The notes beneath the pieces were generated by a model that was given only the letters and a program-made list of their open reading frames with translations, did no database searches and had not been told where the DNA came from. Made by a program: the position numbers and the translations under genes. This document shows positions 51,587 to 60,183 of a stretch of 64,000 nt of DNA, one piece after another (positions within the stretch are counted from its first letter, which is position 1; every line of letters begins with the position of its first letter). Source of the stretch: an archaeon (GTDB taxonomy: Archaea; Nanobdellota; Nanobdellia; Woesearchaeales; GW2011-AR9); contig JABHQR010000001.1 in NCBI GenBank assembly GCA_018696395.1, positions 1 through 64,000 on the forward strand. The letters are read 5' to 3'.

Positions 51587-52591
51587 CTAACATTTCACAA
51601 CATTAACTTTTCTTCCTTTCTTATAACATTTAAAGTTCTTAACAGTTGTATCAAGTATTCTCTGCAGTGCTTCTTTAGTGTTAAACGCGTTATGAGGCGT
51701 AATTACAACATTTGACATATTAAGTAACATATGATTTTCAAGTAAAGTTTTCATATTACAATTATTACGATGTTTCTTAGTTAATAACTGTGTTTCTTCT
51801 ATAATATTACATTCTTCTTCCAACACATCTAAACCAGCACCAACAATTTTTTTAGTTTTCAATGCCCAAACTAATGCATCAGTATCAATCACACCGCCAC
51901 GTGAAGTGTTAATCAAAATACAATTAGGTTTCATTAATTTGAATTTTTCTTTATTGATGAGATGTTTTGTATGTTTATTTAATGGCACATGCAAACTGAT
52001 CACATCAGAATTTTTCAATAAATTGTTCAGAGTAACATATTTGAAACTTAATTCTTTTGCTAAATCTTTATTTTTATAAACATCAAAAACTTGAACTTTC
52101 ATTTCAAACCCTTTCGCCATTCTTACTAAGTGTTGCCCAATCTTACCACAACCAACAATTCCCAAAGTCTTGCCTTGTAAATCAAACCCTCGTAAACCAT
52201 CTAAACTGAAACTAGAATGTTTAGTTCGTTCAATACTGTCAAACATTTTTCTACTTAGATTTAATATTAAAGCAAAAGCATGTTCTGCCACAGTATTTTC
52301 TCCATAACTTGGAACATTACAAACAGTAATTTTTCTTTTTTTACATTCTTCCAAATCAATATGGTTAAAACCAGTACTTCTAGTAGTAATGAACTTTAGT
52401 TTAGGCATACAATCAAGAACTTTAGAATCAATTTTAGAATAGATAAATATAGAGACTGCTTCTAAATCAGAATATTTGACTGCATTTTTACAATTAATTT
52501 TATTGTAAGAAAAAAATAATTCATCTTTTGGAAATTCTTGTGATAATTCTTTCTTTTCCCAAGATTCCAATTCAAAAAAGCCAATTTTCAT
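51587..52591 (-). CDS. D-isomer-specific 2-hydroxyacid dehydrogenase
   Basis: NAD-binding motif GIVGCGKIGQHLVRMAKG (about 143-160), catalytic Arg in INTSRGGVIDT, Glu in GLDVLEEE and His in ITPHNAFNT are all present. The protein reduces a 2-oxoacid such as pyruvate, or works in reverse; D-lactate or glycerate are likely candidates, and the large spacer around 265-300 is close to D-lactate dehydrogenases. Length 334 is normal. Start ATG with a purine-rich leader. Confidence 0.88.
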   Translation of the reverse strand: MKIGFFELESWEKKELSQEFPKDELFFSYNKINCKNAVKYSDLEAVSIFIYSKIDSKVLDCMPKLKFITTRSTGFNHIDLEECKKRKITVCNVPSYGENTVAEHAFALILNLSRKMFDSIERTKHSSFSLDGLRGFDLQGKTLGIVGCGKIGQHLVRMAKGFEMKVQVFDVYKNKDLAKELSFKYVTLNNLLKNSDVISLHVPLNKHTKHLINKEKFKLMKPNCILINTSRGGVIDTDALVWALKTKKIVGAGLDVLEEECNIIEETQLLTKKHRNNCNMKTLLENHMLLNMSNVVITPHNAFNTKEALQRILDTTVKNFKCYKKGRKVNVVKC

Positions 52592-52629
52592 ATTTAATAA
52601 AAAAAGAAAAACAAAACAAGTTAATAAAT

Positions 52630-53610
52630 TTATGGTTCAACAGTAATAGTTAATACCGCAGTAGTTATAATCGCATCAGTAATAACACAACTCATTGGTT
52701 CAGTAAAAGTCCATTGAAAAGTTTCACCATATTGCAAAATTGAACTTCTAATGTAATTACACTCCCTGTTACCTAATATCATAGCAGTCTTAATAGTATT
52801 ATCATCCCTAGTATTTATCCATTGTACTGTATCACCAACATTGATAGTTAACTCACTTGGATTAAATTCAGTTGTTTCAATTTCAATTAAAGTAACACTA
52901 GATTCTTCCTCAGTTTCCTCTTCTGTTTCTTCTTCAACTTCAACTTCATTTGCTTCTTCAGTTTCAGTTTCTTCTGTTGTATCATCAGATTCAGTTTCTT
53001 CTTCAGTAACTACATCTTCATCTTCAGTTTCAGATTCGGTCTCGACCTCTTCTTCATTTTCTGTTTCTTCTTCTTCAACAACTACATCTTCAGTATCTTC
53101 TTCAGCTTCTTCTACTTCCTCCAAGATTTCATCAACAATAGCAATATCATTACTTTCGCCACTATCATCAGATGCAAATTTCATAAAGAAACCAGCTACG
53201 CCAAATTTAAATTTATTCCATAAACCATTTGCTTTGTATACAATTTCATCATTATCTAAAGCATTTTTTAAAACTGATAAAGGGTCTGTTGATTGAGAAA
53301 GTTTTTCCATAACACCTTCAGAAACATAAACATCTAATGATGCGTCATCTAAAGCTTCAGTTTTAATTTCTTGTACAGTAGCATCACTAATACTTACACC
53401 CATAGTTAGAACTTTTCCAGAACCAAGAGTAACATGGATATTAATATTTTCATTTCCAAACAAAGGTTCTAAAAAATCAGGAATTGTTGCACCTTCTAAA
53501 CTAGATAAATCAATATTGGACAAATCAACTTCTGCAACAACTAAACTTGCAGAAAGTATAAACATACTAAATAAAACTAAGTAAAACATACTTTTCTTTA
53601 ACATCTTCAA
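52630..53610 (-). CDS. secreted protein with acidic linker and cupredoxin-like domain
   Basis: Signal peptide (about 1-26, MFYLVLFSMFILSASLVVA) and an N-terminal domain (27-135) of unknown type are followed by a Glu/Thr-rich linker (about 160-240) and a C-terminal beta domain (243-326) with the cupredoxin pattern FNPSELTINVGDTVQWINTR. The usual copper ligands (His, Cys, His, Met) are not all present: there is no histidine in this domain, only two cysteines and several methionines. It may be a metal-free structural relative. It probably decorates the cell surface. Confidence 0.72.
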   Translation of the reverse strand: MKMLKKSMFYLVLFSMFILSASLVVAEVDLSNIDLSSLEGATIPDFLEPLFGNENINIHVTLGSGKVLTMGVSISDATVQEIKTEALDDASLDVYVSEGVMEKLSQSTDPLSVLKNALDNDEIVYKANGLWNKFKFGVAGFFMKFASDDSGESNDIAIVDEILEEVEEAEEDTEDVVVEEEETENEEEVETESETEDEDVVTEEETESDDTTEETETEEANEVEVEEETEEETEEESSVTLIEIETTEFNPSELTINVGDTVQWINTRDDNTIKTAMILGNRECNYIRSSILQYGETFQWTFTEPMSCVITDAIITTAVLTITVEP

Positions 53611-53714
53611 TTACCTCACTGATATTATAAATTAATTAACTTTTAATCTAAAATATTTGAATTATTTTATTAATCTTATGAATTACCTTGTTTATTTAAG
53701 GTTTTTTAACATAA

Positions 53715-53840
53715 TTAAAGATAATACTGATAGTTACCTAGAACTATAAAAAGTTTAGAAATTAGTTGATTAGTACCACTCAACAATACTAAATTAACCG
53801 AAACATTTAAATATAAGTTGTTACTTTGAAGTATTAACAT
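53715..53840 (-). CDS. possible 41-residue ORF behind a strong ribosome binding site
   Basis: On the minus strand the perfect anti-16S match GAGGTGAT (53850-53843) precedes ATG at 53840 by two bases, and the frame runs 41 codons to TAA (53717-53715). The peptide begins MLILQSNNLYLNVSVNLVLL and is hydrophobic and AT-codon driven. It may be a leader peptide or only chance. It lies just beyond the hairpin at 53855. Confidence 0.3.
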   Translation of the reverse strand: MLILQSNNLYLNVSVNLVLLSGTNQLISKLFIVLGNYQYYL

Positions 53841-53854
53841 CTATCACCTCTTTT

Positions 53855-53889
53855 CCCCAGCAAGGTGTTTTCGGATACTTTGCTCGGGG
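53855..53889. other. strong GC-rich hairpin in a 324-base gene-free gap
   Basis: CCCC (53855-53858) pairs with GGGG (53886-53889), and AGCAAGGT (53859-53866) pairs with ACTTTGCT (53877-53884) with one G-U pair and one bulged C: about 12 pairs. On the plus strand five T residues follow, as in an intrinsic terminator, but no plus-strand gene lies upstream. On the minus strand TTATAAAAA (53898-53890) just before it resembles a TATA box. The remainder of 53611-53934 is AT-rich with nothing else clear. Confidence 0.5.
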
Positions 53890-53934
53890 TTTTTATAATC
53901 AATTTCTCGTCATTAAAACAATTACATCAAGAGA

Positions 53935-55824
53935 TTATTTTTTCCTATATTGGAAGAATAACCAAGCTAAAATACATCCAATAAACAATCCCTGGATCAA
54001 CCCATTGAGAAAAGTCATTACATCTTGATTAAATTTGAAGTAAGAAAATATAGAATTTGACTCTTCTTCAGCAAAATATATGTCTAATTCACTCAGTTCT
54101 AAAGCATATTCTAAGTACAATAAAGAAGAATAAGAATCTTCATCTTGCAAACTTTTTGAATATTGATAATAAGAATAACCTAATATTGGAAAAATCCCCT
54201 CTTCAGTATTTTTAGATATTTCTCTTTCCACTGCTGCAAGTTTACTTTCATAGAAATTTTCGAAATTATTTTCAGTTATCCCTAATGAACTTAATATTGT
54301 ACTAGCTTCAGCTTTAGCTTCTGAAGCTTTCATCAGGCAAAGTTCTGATTCATCAACAAATAAATGCTGGTTTGCTGAATTAAATTTATCTTCAATCCTT
54401 GATAAGTCAATCATAGGTAAATAAATTTTAGCATATTGAAGTAATTCTTCCCCTTCAGCAATTTTTTGGTAACAAGCATTATTTAAAGAATCTTGGTCCA
54501 TTTCAAAGTTTTTACCAGTCATTTCAAAAAAGTGCATCCAAGAAAGTGCAGAAAATAATCTTTCTTTACCATAAGCTAACTTAAAAACCGGGTCTGTAGC
54601 ATCATCAATATTGTCTAAAATTTCTTCAACTTCATTAATTCTACTAACTACCGCCATTTTAGCTTGTAAATCAGAGATGGTATTAATTTCTTTAGAATTT
54701 AATAAATCACTTACAGTTTCAATATTTTCTTCTAGTTCAGATATTTTCAGGTCCTGTTCCTTCCAATTTAAATCTTCTTCAATATAAAATTCATGTGTAA
54801 ATTCTAAATTAATTCCAAAACAAAAACTTGCTGCTGAATAATAATCACCATTAGCCTGAGCAACTTCCGCAGCTAACCTTCTTTCTTCAATTAAATCAGA
54901 AAAATTTTGTGATAATTGATAATTATTTTTGAATAAATCTTCTAATTCTTCTGAACGACCACATAACTGTTCAGCAAGGTCTAACATAATATCATTATAA
55001 CTACTATCAACTTCAATTTCATAATTATCCGATGAAACTTGAACATTAGTTAGTTCATAGACTAATTCATTTAAATCAATTACTTCTTTAACTTCAAGGT
55101 CCATTTCTTCATACGATAAACTTAACTCATTATCCAATACTTGACCATATGAATAATTGAAATAATCAATTACAATTATCTCAGAACTAGATTCATTCGT
55201 CACATTAAAAATATTATAATTGATTAAGTCTATATCCAACCCTAACTTTAATTTAATTTCATTACTAAATTGGTCAGTTGAACCTAATGAGACTAATACT
55301 TTAGATAGATTATGTTCAAACGCAGTTATAACTTTTTCTTCTACTGCACCAACAGGACCAATAATACCACCTGAATTGATAGTACCTGTCACAGCAACAG
55401 ATTCATCATGTTCCAAATCAAGAACAGTAATTGCAGTTAAAGCAGACATTGCAGCACCGGCACTAGGGCCACCAATAATACTAGATTTTGCCCTTATAGT
55501 GTAAATAAAATCATATTGGTCACAATCTAGATCAAAATAATCACAAGCAATATCTTTAGCATACCTTGTAGAGATTTGAGTATCAATTTTAGTTAATGGT
55601 GAAGTGTCAAGAAAAACTCTTCCAGTACCATCCCTTACTTCCAAATAAAGGTCCGCAGTACTTCCAACATAAGTCATGTTATTAATTTCTTGTACTGCTA
55701 AAAGGTTAACGTGCCTAATGTCATAAGGGCTAGCGTTAATAGTTGGAGTTATTATTGTAAGAATGGTAATAAATATTAAAATAAAAAACATTACATTAAG
55801 AAACTTCTGAATTCTATTAACCAT
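53935..55824 (-). CDS. membrane-anchored Lon-type (S16) protease without ATPase domain
   Basis: An N-terminal hydrophobic segment (10-29) and a C-terminal one (about 603-623, LIQGLFIGCILAWLFF) enclose a long extracytoplasmic region. Residues 35-200 form the Lon proteolytic domain: nucleophile S121 in SIIGGPSAGAAM and general-base K164 in GAVEEKVITA. There is no AAA+ module. The middle (280-600) is helical, perhaps coiled coil. Stand-alone Lon-like proteases act outside the cytoplasm or on unfolded substrates, without ATP. Length 629. Confidence 0.85.
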   Translation of the reverse strand: MVNRIQKFLNVMFFILIFITILTIITPTINASPYDIRHVNLLAVQEINNMTYVGSTADLYLEVRDGTGRVFLDTSPLTKIDTQISTRYAKDIACDYFDLDCDQYDFIYTIRAKSSIIGGPSAGAAMSALTAITVLDLEHDESVAVTGTINSGGIIGPVGAVEEKVITAFEHNLSKVLVSLGSTDQFSNEIKLKLGLDIDLINYNIFNVTNESSSEIIVIDYFNYSYGQVLDNELSLSYEEMDLEVKEVIDLNELVYELTNVQVSSDNYEIEVDSSYNDIMLDLAEQLCGRSEELEDLFKNNYQLSQNFSDLIEERRLAAEVAQANGDYYSAASFCFGINLEFTHEFYIEEDLNWKEQDLKISELEENIETVSDLLNSKEINTISDLQAKMAVVSRINEVEEILDNIDDATDPVFKLAYGKERLFSALSWMHFFEMTGKNFEMDQDSLNNACYQKIAEGEELLQYAKIYLPMIDLSRIEDKFNSANQHLFVDESELCLMKASEAKAEASTILSSLGITENNFENFYESKLAAVEREISKNTEEGIFPILGYSYYQYSKSLQDEDSYSSLLYLEYALELSELDIYFAEEESNSIFSYFKFNQDVMTFLNGLIQGLFIGCILAWLFFQYRKK

Positions 55825-55943
55825 TACAATTTTAACCCAAATTAAGATTATATAAGTATTATTGTTAAAGAACAGTTGTGATAATTCTTACAGATATAAA
55901 AACACAAAACACTTTTAAACAAAACTAATTCTACGAATCTAAA

Positions 55944-56726
55944 ATGAGTCAAGGGAAATATTTAGATGACATATTAGAATTTATTTCAATGGATTATGAT
56001 AATGAAATGTTATCAGTACATCCAAGAGATAAACTTAATGGGATTCTGGAAAATTATAATGATCCAAAAACTTTAATGGTGATTGATATTGATGGTACAA
56101 TTAAAAGGTCACCAACAATGTCAATTGTAAAAAAGACTGTGTTTAAACCTCAAAGATATTACAAGAATCTTGAATGGTTAGGAAATATGTTGTTAACTTT
56201 ACCAATTGCAGGATGGCAAAGGTGGTCCTTAGAAAAAATTGAAACATTTTCTTTAGAATATGCTGAAACTAATGTGATAGAAACTTTGAGAAACAATTAT
56301 CCTAACGTAAATTTAAACAAAATTGCTGAAACTGAATCCCCACAACTATTTCCAGGAGTAAAAGATGTTTTAACTTATTTTTCTCAACCAAAAAAATTGT
56401 TAGTTTCAAGAACTTTTGAAGAGTTAGTAAAAGCTACTGAAAAAGAGCTTAACAATGGTGTCCAATTAATTCATAATTCATACCACAGAATAGATGATAA
56501 AGTAAAATTAGTATTAGACCAAGCCGAACAACAACGTTGTGAAAAAATCTTTATTTTTGGAGATTTACAAAACGATATTGATCCAGCCACTGAAGCTAGA
56601 AAGTTAGGTTATGATGTATTTATGGCCAGAGTTTGTAAACAAATGCTTAGAAAACATTACCACTCAGATGTTGATTTGTATATGCAAAGGAATTGGACAG
56701 GTTTAAGAGATATGTTAATAAGCTAA
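55944..56726 (+). CDS. HAD-superfamily hydrolase
   Basis: Motif I MVIDIDGT (45-52) supplies D48 and D50; LLVSRTFEEL is motif II, and IFIFGDLQNDIDPATEARK carries the motif III/IV acidic residues. A helical cap of about 70 residues (55-130) follows motif I. It is a phosphatase or phosphohexomutase-like enzyme of unknown substrate. Monocistronic, about 120 bases from the divergent Lon gene. Confidence 0.78.
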   Translation: MSQGKYLDDILEFISMDYDNEMLSVHPRDKLNGILENYNDPKTLMVIDIDGTIKRSPTMSIVKKTVFKPQRYYKNLEWLGNMLLTLPIAGWQRWSLEKIETFSLEYAETNVIETLRNNYPNVNLNKIAETESPQLFPGVKDVLTYFSQPKKLLVSRTFEELVKATEKELNNGVQLIHNSYHRIDDKVKLVLDQAEQQRCEKIFIFGDLQNDIDPATEARKLGYDVFMARVCKQMLRKHYHSDVDLYMQRNWTGLRDMLIS

Positions 56727-56853
56727 AAATATAAGTAACATTTATAAAAATCACACTAAATTTAAGTAAAGTATAGGAGATGTGGGTATTGGCTTACCTG
56801 AATCCTGAAAGATATAAATAAAAAAGATAGATCAGTGCTGTGTAAGCACATTA

Positions 56854-56858
56854 ATGGA
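56854..56858 (+). promoter_or_regulatory. ribosome binding site of L15e with an upstream hairpin
   Basis: GGAGG, eight bases before the L15e ATG (56867), preceded by a GTGCT-GTGTA-AGCAC stem-loop about ten bases upstream. The hairpin could modulate access to the site, but this is inference. Confidence 0.45.
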
Positions 56859-56866
56859 GGCCTAAA

Positions 56867-57442
56867 ATGGGATTATACCAACAAGTAAGAAATATTTGGA
56901 AAAAACCAAAAGTAAACATGCCTGAATTATGGCGTGAAAGATTAATTGAATGGAGAAAAGAACCTTCAACAATTAGAATTCTAAGACCAACAAGAATTGA
57001 TAGAGCAAGAAGTCTAGGTTACAAAGCTAAACAAGGTTATACAGTAATTAGACAAAGAGTTCTTCGTGGTGGTCATACTAGACCTATGATTAAAAAAGGT
57101 CGAAGATCAAGAAATTATGGTACCAAACTTAACTTAAGGAAAAGTTACCAAGTTATCGCTGAAGAAAGAGCAGCAAAAAAGTTTACTAACATGAGTGTAT
57201 TAAACTCATACTGGGTATGTCAAGATGGTAAATATTATTGGTATGAAATAATTTTTGTTGATCCTGCACATCCAGTTATCAAAAGTGATGATAAAATTAA
57301 CTGGATCTGTGACAAGAAACATTTATCTAGAGTTTCAAAAGGTAAAACTTCTGCAGGTAAAAAATCTCGAGGGATGAGGAGCAAAGGTAAAGGTTCCGAA
57401 AAAGCAAGACCTGGTAGAAGAGCTAACCTAAGAAGGCATTAG
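56867..57442 (+). CDS. rpl15e: large-subunit ribosomal protein L15e
   Basis: The sequence MGLYQQVRNIWKKPKVNMPE and the basic central block (RVLRGGHTRPMIKKGRRSRN) with the conserved WYEIIFVDPAHPVIKSD are those of archaeal/eukaryotic L15e, which binds the large-subunit rRNA core. Archaea and eukaryotes have it; bacteria do not. Length 191 is standard; the tail is unusually Lys/Arg/Gly rich. Strong ribosome binding site. Confidence 0.96.
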   Translation: MGLYQQVRNIWKKPKVNMPELWRERLIEWRKEPSTIRILRPTRIDRARSLGYKAKQGYTVIRQRVLRGGHTRPMIKKGRRSRNYGTKLNLRKSYQVIAEERAAKKFTNMSVLNSYWVCQDGKYYWYEIIFVDPAHPVIKSDDKINWICDKKHLSRVSKGKTSAGKKSRGMRSKGKGSEKARPGRRANLRRH

Positions 57443-57508
57443 TTTTTCTTATTTTTTTATTTTATTTTAAATTATTCTAGAGAGTGATTGATAAGTTTAA
57501 ATTTAACA

Positions 57509-58567
57509 ATGAAATCAGAAGATTATCAAAAACTATTTGAAGTACAAGGATTAAGATTTTTAGTTAATGATATCTGGATGACCCATTACAAACATCTTGA
57601 AGCGTTAACAATTGTGGTTGATGACGTATTTCATAGTTATTTACCAAAAGAGATGGTTAAAGTAACTTTAGTAAAAGGATTAGATTTACTAAGTGATAAT
57701 GATAAATTTGAAGAGTATAAAAAAGAATTTCTTAAATTTGAAGAAGAACTTAGAAGTTATGCAAAAGAATTAATTGACAAAAAAGAAGTTTCATTTAATA
57801 AATTAGAAAAATTTCTTGATTTAATTTCTAAATTCTTTAATTATTACTCAAAAACAGAATTTTTTTATACTGACAAAGCTTACTTAGAACTTTCAAACAA
57901 GAAAAATTTACTAATCCATGGCGAATTAAAAAATCAAGGTAGGGCATTACTTAATGATATATTTTTTGGAAAAAAAGGATATCTAAACATAATGTTAAAG
58001 ACCTTAGAAGAAAAATTTAATATTAATTCTGATGATCTCCAATGGTACAATAAGAAAGAAATTTTAGACTTGTTTCTTGAGAAAAAAAATTCTGAGGAAG
58101 TGATTAATAAAAGAAAAGAAGGATTTATTTTATTAGGTCAAGACAATAAACTTAAAGTTATAATTGGTAAAGAGGTATTTGATGTTAGTACAAAATTTAT
58201 AATTAAAGAACATGATAAAAAAGAGGTAAAAGGAATCATTGCAAATAAAGGTGAAATAGTTACAGGTAAAGCTTTAGTCATTGAAGCAAGCTATGATCTT
58301 TATGATAAACTTCCAGAAATTATAAACAATATGGAAAAAGGAGAAATTCTTATAGCTGAAACTACATCACCAGAACTATTTCTTGCATGCCAAAAAGCTT
58401 CTGCAATTGTAACTAACCAAGGTGGATTGTTATCACATCCAGCAATTATAAGTAGAGAATTTAATATTCCTTGTATTGTTGGAACTGGTAATGTAACCAA
58501 AATTATCAAAACAGGCGATTTAGTAGAAGTAGATACAAATGAAGGGATTGTTAGAAAATTAGATTAA
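57509..58567 (+). CDS. PEP-utilising enzyme mobile-domain protein
   Basis: The last 110 residues form the swivelling phosphohistidine domain of PEP synthase/PPDK-type enzymes, with the catalytic His in GGLLSHPAIISREF and the following IPCIVGTGNVT. The first 230 residues are helical and not recognised as the ATP-grasp or PEP-binding domain. Proteins with the mobile domain alone transfer phosphate between partners, or act in synthases of unusual type. I begin at ATG 57509; a TTG at 57488 adds seven residues. Confidence 0.78.
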   Translation: MKSEDYQKLFEVQGLRFLVNDIWMTHYKHLEALTIVVDDVFHSYLPKEMVKVTLVKGLDLLSDNDKFEEYKKEFLKFEEELRSYAKELIDKKEVSFNKLEKFLDLISKFFNYYSKTEFFYTDKAYLELSNKKNLLIHGELKNQGRALLNDIFFGKKGYLNIMLKTLEEKFNINSDDLQWYNKKEILDLFLEKKNSEEVINKRKEGFILLGQDNKLKVIIGKEVFDVSTKFIIKEHDKKEVKGIIANKGEIVTGKALVIEASYDLYDKLPEIINNMEKGEILIAETTSPELFLACQKASAIVTNQGGLLSHPAIISREFNIPCIVGTGNVTKIIKTGDLVEVDTNEGIVRKLD

Positions 58568-58592
58568 AATAAAAAAATAAGAAAATAAAAAA

Positions 58593-59816
58593 TTACTGAT
58601 ATCTTCTATCTCTTTGTCTTCGGTGTCCGCCTCTACGTTGTTGAGGTCTTCTTGGACCGCCTCTACCAAAATTGTCACGATTACCTTCATGCCTTCTAGC
58701 AACAACCCTTTCAAATTCAGGTAAAGGTTCTTCAACAATATCTAAACTTTTATCACGAAGAACGTTATTGAAATTGTCATGATCACGCATACTTAACAAA
58801 CTTATCGCTTTACCTTCTTTTCCTGCCCGAGCAGTTCTACCAATCCGATGAATGTACTGTTTACTATCGGTAGGAAGATCATAATTGTATACATGACTTA
58901 CATCATCAATATGTAATCCTCTTGCTGCAACATCAGTACAAACTAAAACGTAAGATTTCCCAGAATTAAAAATTTCTAAAGTTCTTGACCTTTTTGCTTG
59001 TGTTAAACCACCATGGATAGGAATTGCATTAATACCATTTTTTCCAAGATTGTTTGCAACAAAATCGGTTTCACGTTGAGTGTTACAAAATACCATTACT
59101 AAACTAGAAGTTTCTTTCTTAAGTAAATGCACTAACAAAGAAAATTTCATGTTGTTTGGAACTTGATAAAAATTTTGTATCAACTTACTTTTATCAACAT
59201 AAGCTTCCACTGAAATGTTGATTGGATTCTTCATATGTTTCTTAGCTAACTTTTCTAAATCATAAGGAATTGTTGCAGAAAAAAGTAATGTTTGTCTTAC
59301 ATCAGCACACTGACTTAAAATCCTGTTCACATCATCAATGAAACCCATATCTAACATTCTATCAGCTTCATCTAATACCGCAACTTTAACTTTACTTAAA
59401 TCTAAAGTACCTCTTGATAAATGATCTAAAACTCTTCCGGGAGTACCTACCACAACATCTGTCTTTCTTAAAAGGTCCATTTGAGGACTGATTGAAACTC
59501 CACCATAAATAGCAGTAATCATCAATTGTTTATATTTAGAAAAATGTTTCATTGCATCTTTAACTTGTTCTGCAAGTTCACGAGTAGGAGTTAAAACAAT
59601 TGCTTGTATGCCCCTACCTTTCCTACTATTTTGAATTATACCAGCCGAAAATGCTAATGTTTTACCAGAACCAGTTGCAGAACCTGCAATGATATCTTTT
59701 CCTTCAAGTATTAATGGAATTGACTTCTCTTGAACTTCAGTAGGAGTATCAAAAGTTTCTTCTTTTATTCTTTCTAATAATGGGCCTTCTATCCCTAATT
59801 TTTCAAATTTGTTCAT
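58593..59816 (-). CDS. DEAD-box RNA helicase (RhlE-like) with RGG tail
   Basis: Motifs in order: Q motif PTEVQEKSIPLI, Walker A GSATGSGKT, PTRELA, DEAD in VLDEADRMLD, SAT, then the RecA2 motifs including VCTDVAARGLHIDD and HRIGRTARAG. The C-terminus is an Arg/Gly-rich RGG-like tail (RGGPRRPQQRRGGHRRQRD) that binds RNA. It likely remodels ribosomal or structured RNA at low temperature. I start at ATG 59816, preceded by GAGGT at nine bases' spacing; an earlier ATG at 59852 lacks a site. Confidence 0.9.
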   Translation of the reverse strand: MNKFEKLGIEGPLLERIKEETFDTPTEVQEKSIPLILEGKDIIAGSATGSGKTLAFSAGIIQNSRKGRGIQAIVLTPTRELAEQVKDAMKHFSKYKQLMITAIYGGVSISPQMDLLRKTDVVVGTPGRVLDHLSRGTLDLSKVKVAVLDEADRMLDMGFIDDVNRILSQCADVRQTLLFSATIPYDLEKLAKKHMKNPINISVEAYVDKSKLIQNFYQVPNNMKFSLLVHLLKKETSSLVMVFCNTQRETDFVANNLGKNGINAIPIHGGLTQAKRSRTLEIFNSGKSYVLVCTDVAARGLHIDDVSHVYNYDLPTDSKQYIHRIGRTARAGKEGKAISLLSMRDHDNFNNVLRDKSLDIVEEPLPEFERVVARRHEGNRDNFGRGGPRRPQQRRGGHRRQRDRRYQ

Positions 59817-59973
59817 TTTATATTTACCTCGTATATGTTCGAAGTTAGTCATATTATAATGTAATTAGCATTATGTAATTATCATAAATAAATATTATTT
59901 TTCAATATTATTTCATCAGTATAACTAACTTAGTTCTATCTGTTATATTGTATTTTATGTCAGAAAAAGTAAA

Positions 59974-60016
59974 TGGCCTTAATCGCTTCCGGCTAAGCAC
60001 TCTTTCTCCCAGGCCA
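59974..60016. ncRNA. candidate hairpin RNA in a GC-rich patch
   Basis: In an otherwise AT-rich 367-base gap (59817-60183), TGGCCT (59974-59979) pairs with AGGCCA (60011-60016), and inside it GCTT (59985-59988) pairs with AAGC (59995-59998). The patch is far more GC-rich than its surroundings. It could be a small RNA or the end of one; I see no box C/D or H/ACA signature and no promoter I trust. The frame of 67 codons that crosses it on the minus strand looks non-coding. Confidence 0.35.
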
Positions 60017-60183
60017 AATTGTATATTTAATTTGTTCCTTTCAATATATAGTTTATTGTATAATTGATACTGGTTTATAAAGTTATTTGTTATTAATTGA
60101 TAATGCAACAATAATGACTTTATTTACGTATATATCTCAATACTCAGAAAAGTATTTATAACAACCTAGATACTATTATTAAA

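Noticed and set aside
52841-53296. Ser-rich plus-strand frame
   Set aside because: Antisense shadow of the Glu/Thr-rich linker in the secreted cupredoxin-like protein.
53855-53895. Hairpin plus T-run as a rho-independent terminator
   Set aside because: No plus-strand gene lies upstream for it to end; kept only as a hairpin of unknown role.
59908-60111. 67-codon minus-strand frame
   Set aside because: Low-complexity translation with AT-driven codons crossing the GC hairpin patch; no ribosome binding site. Considered non-coding.
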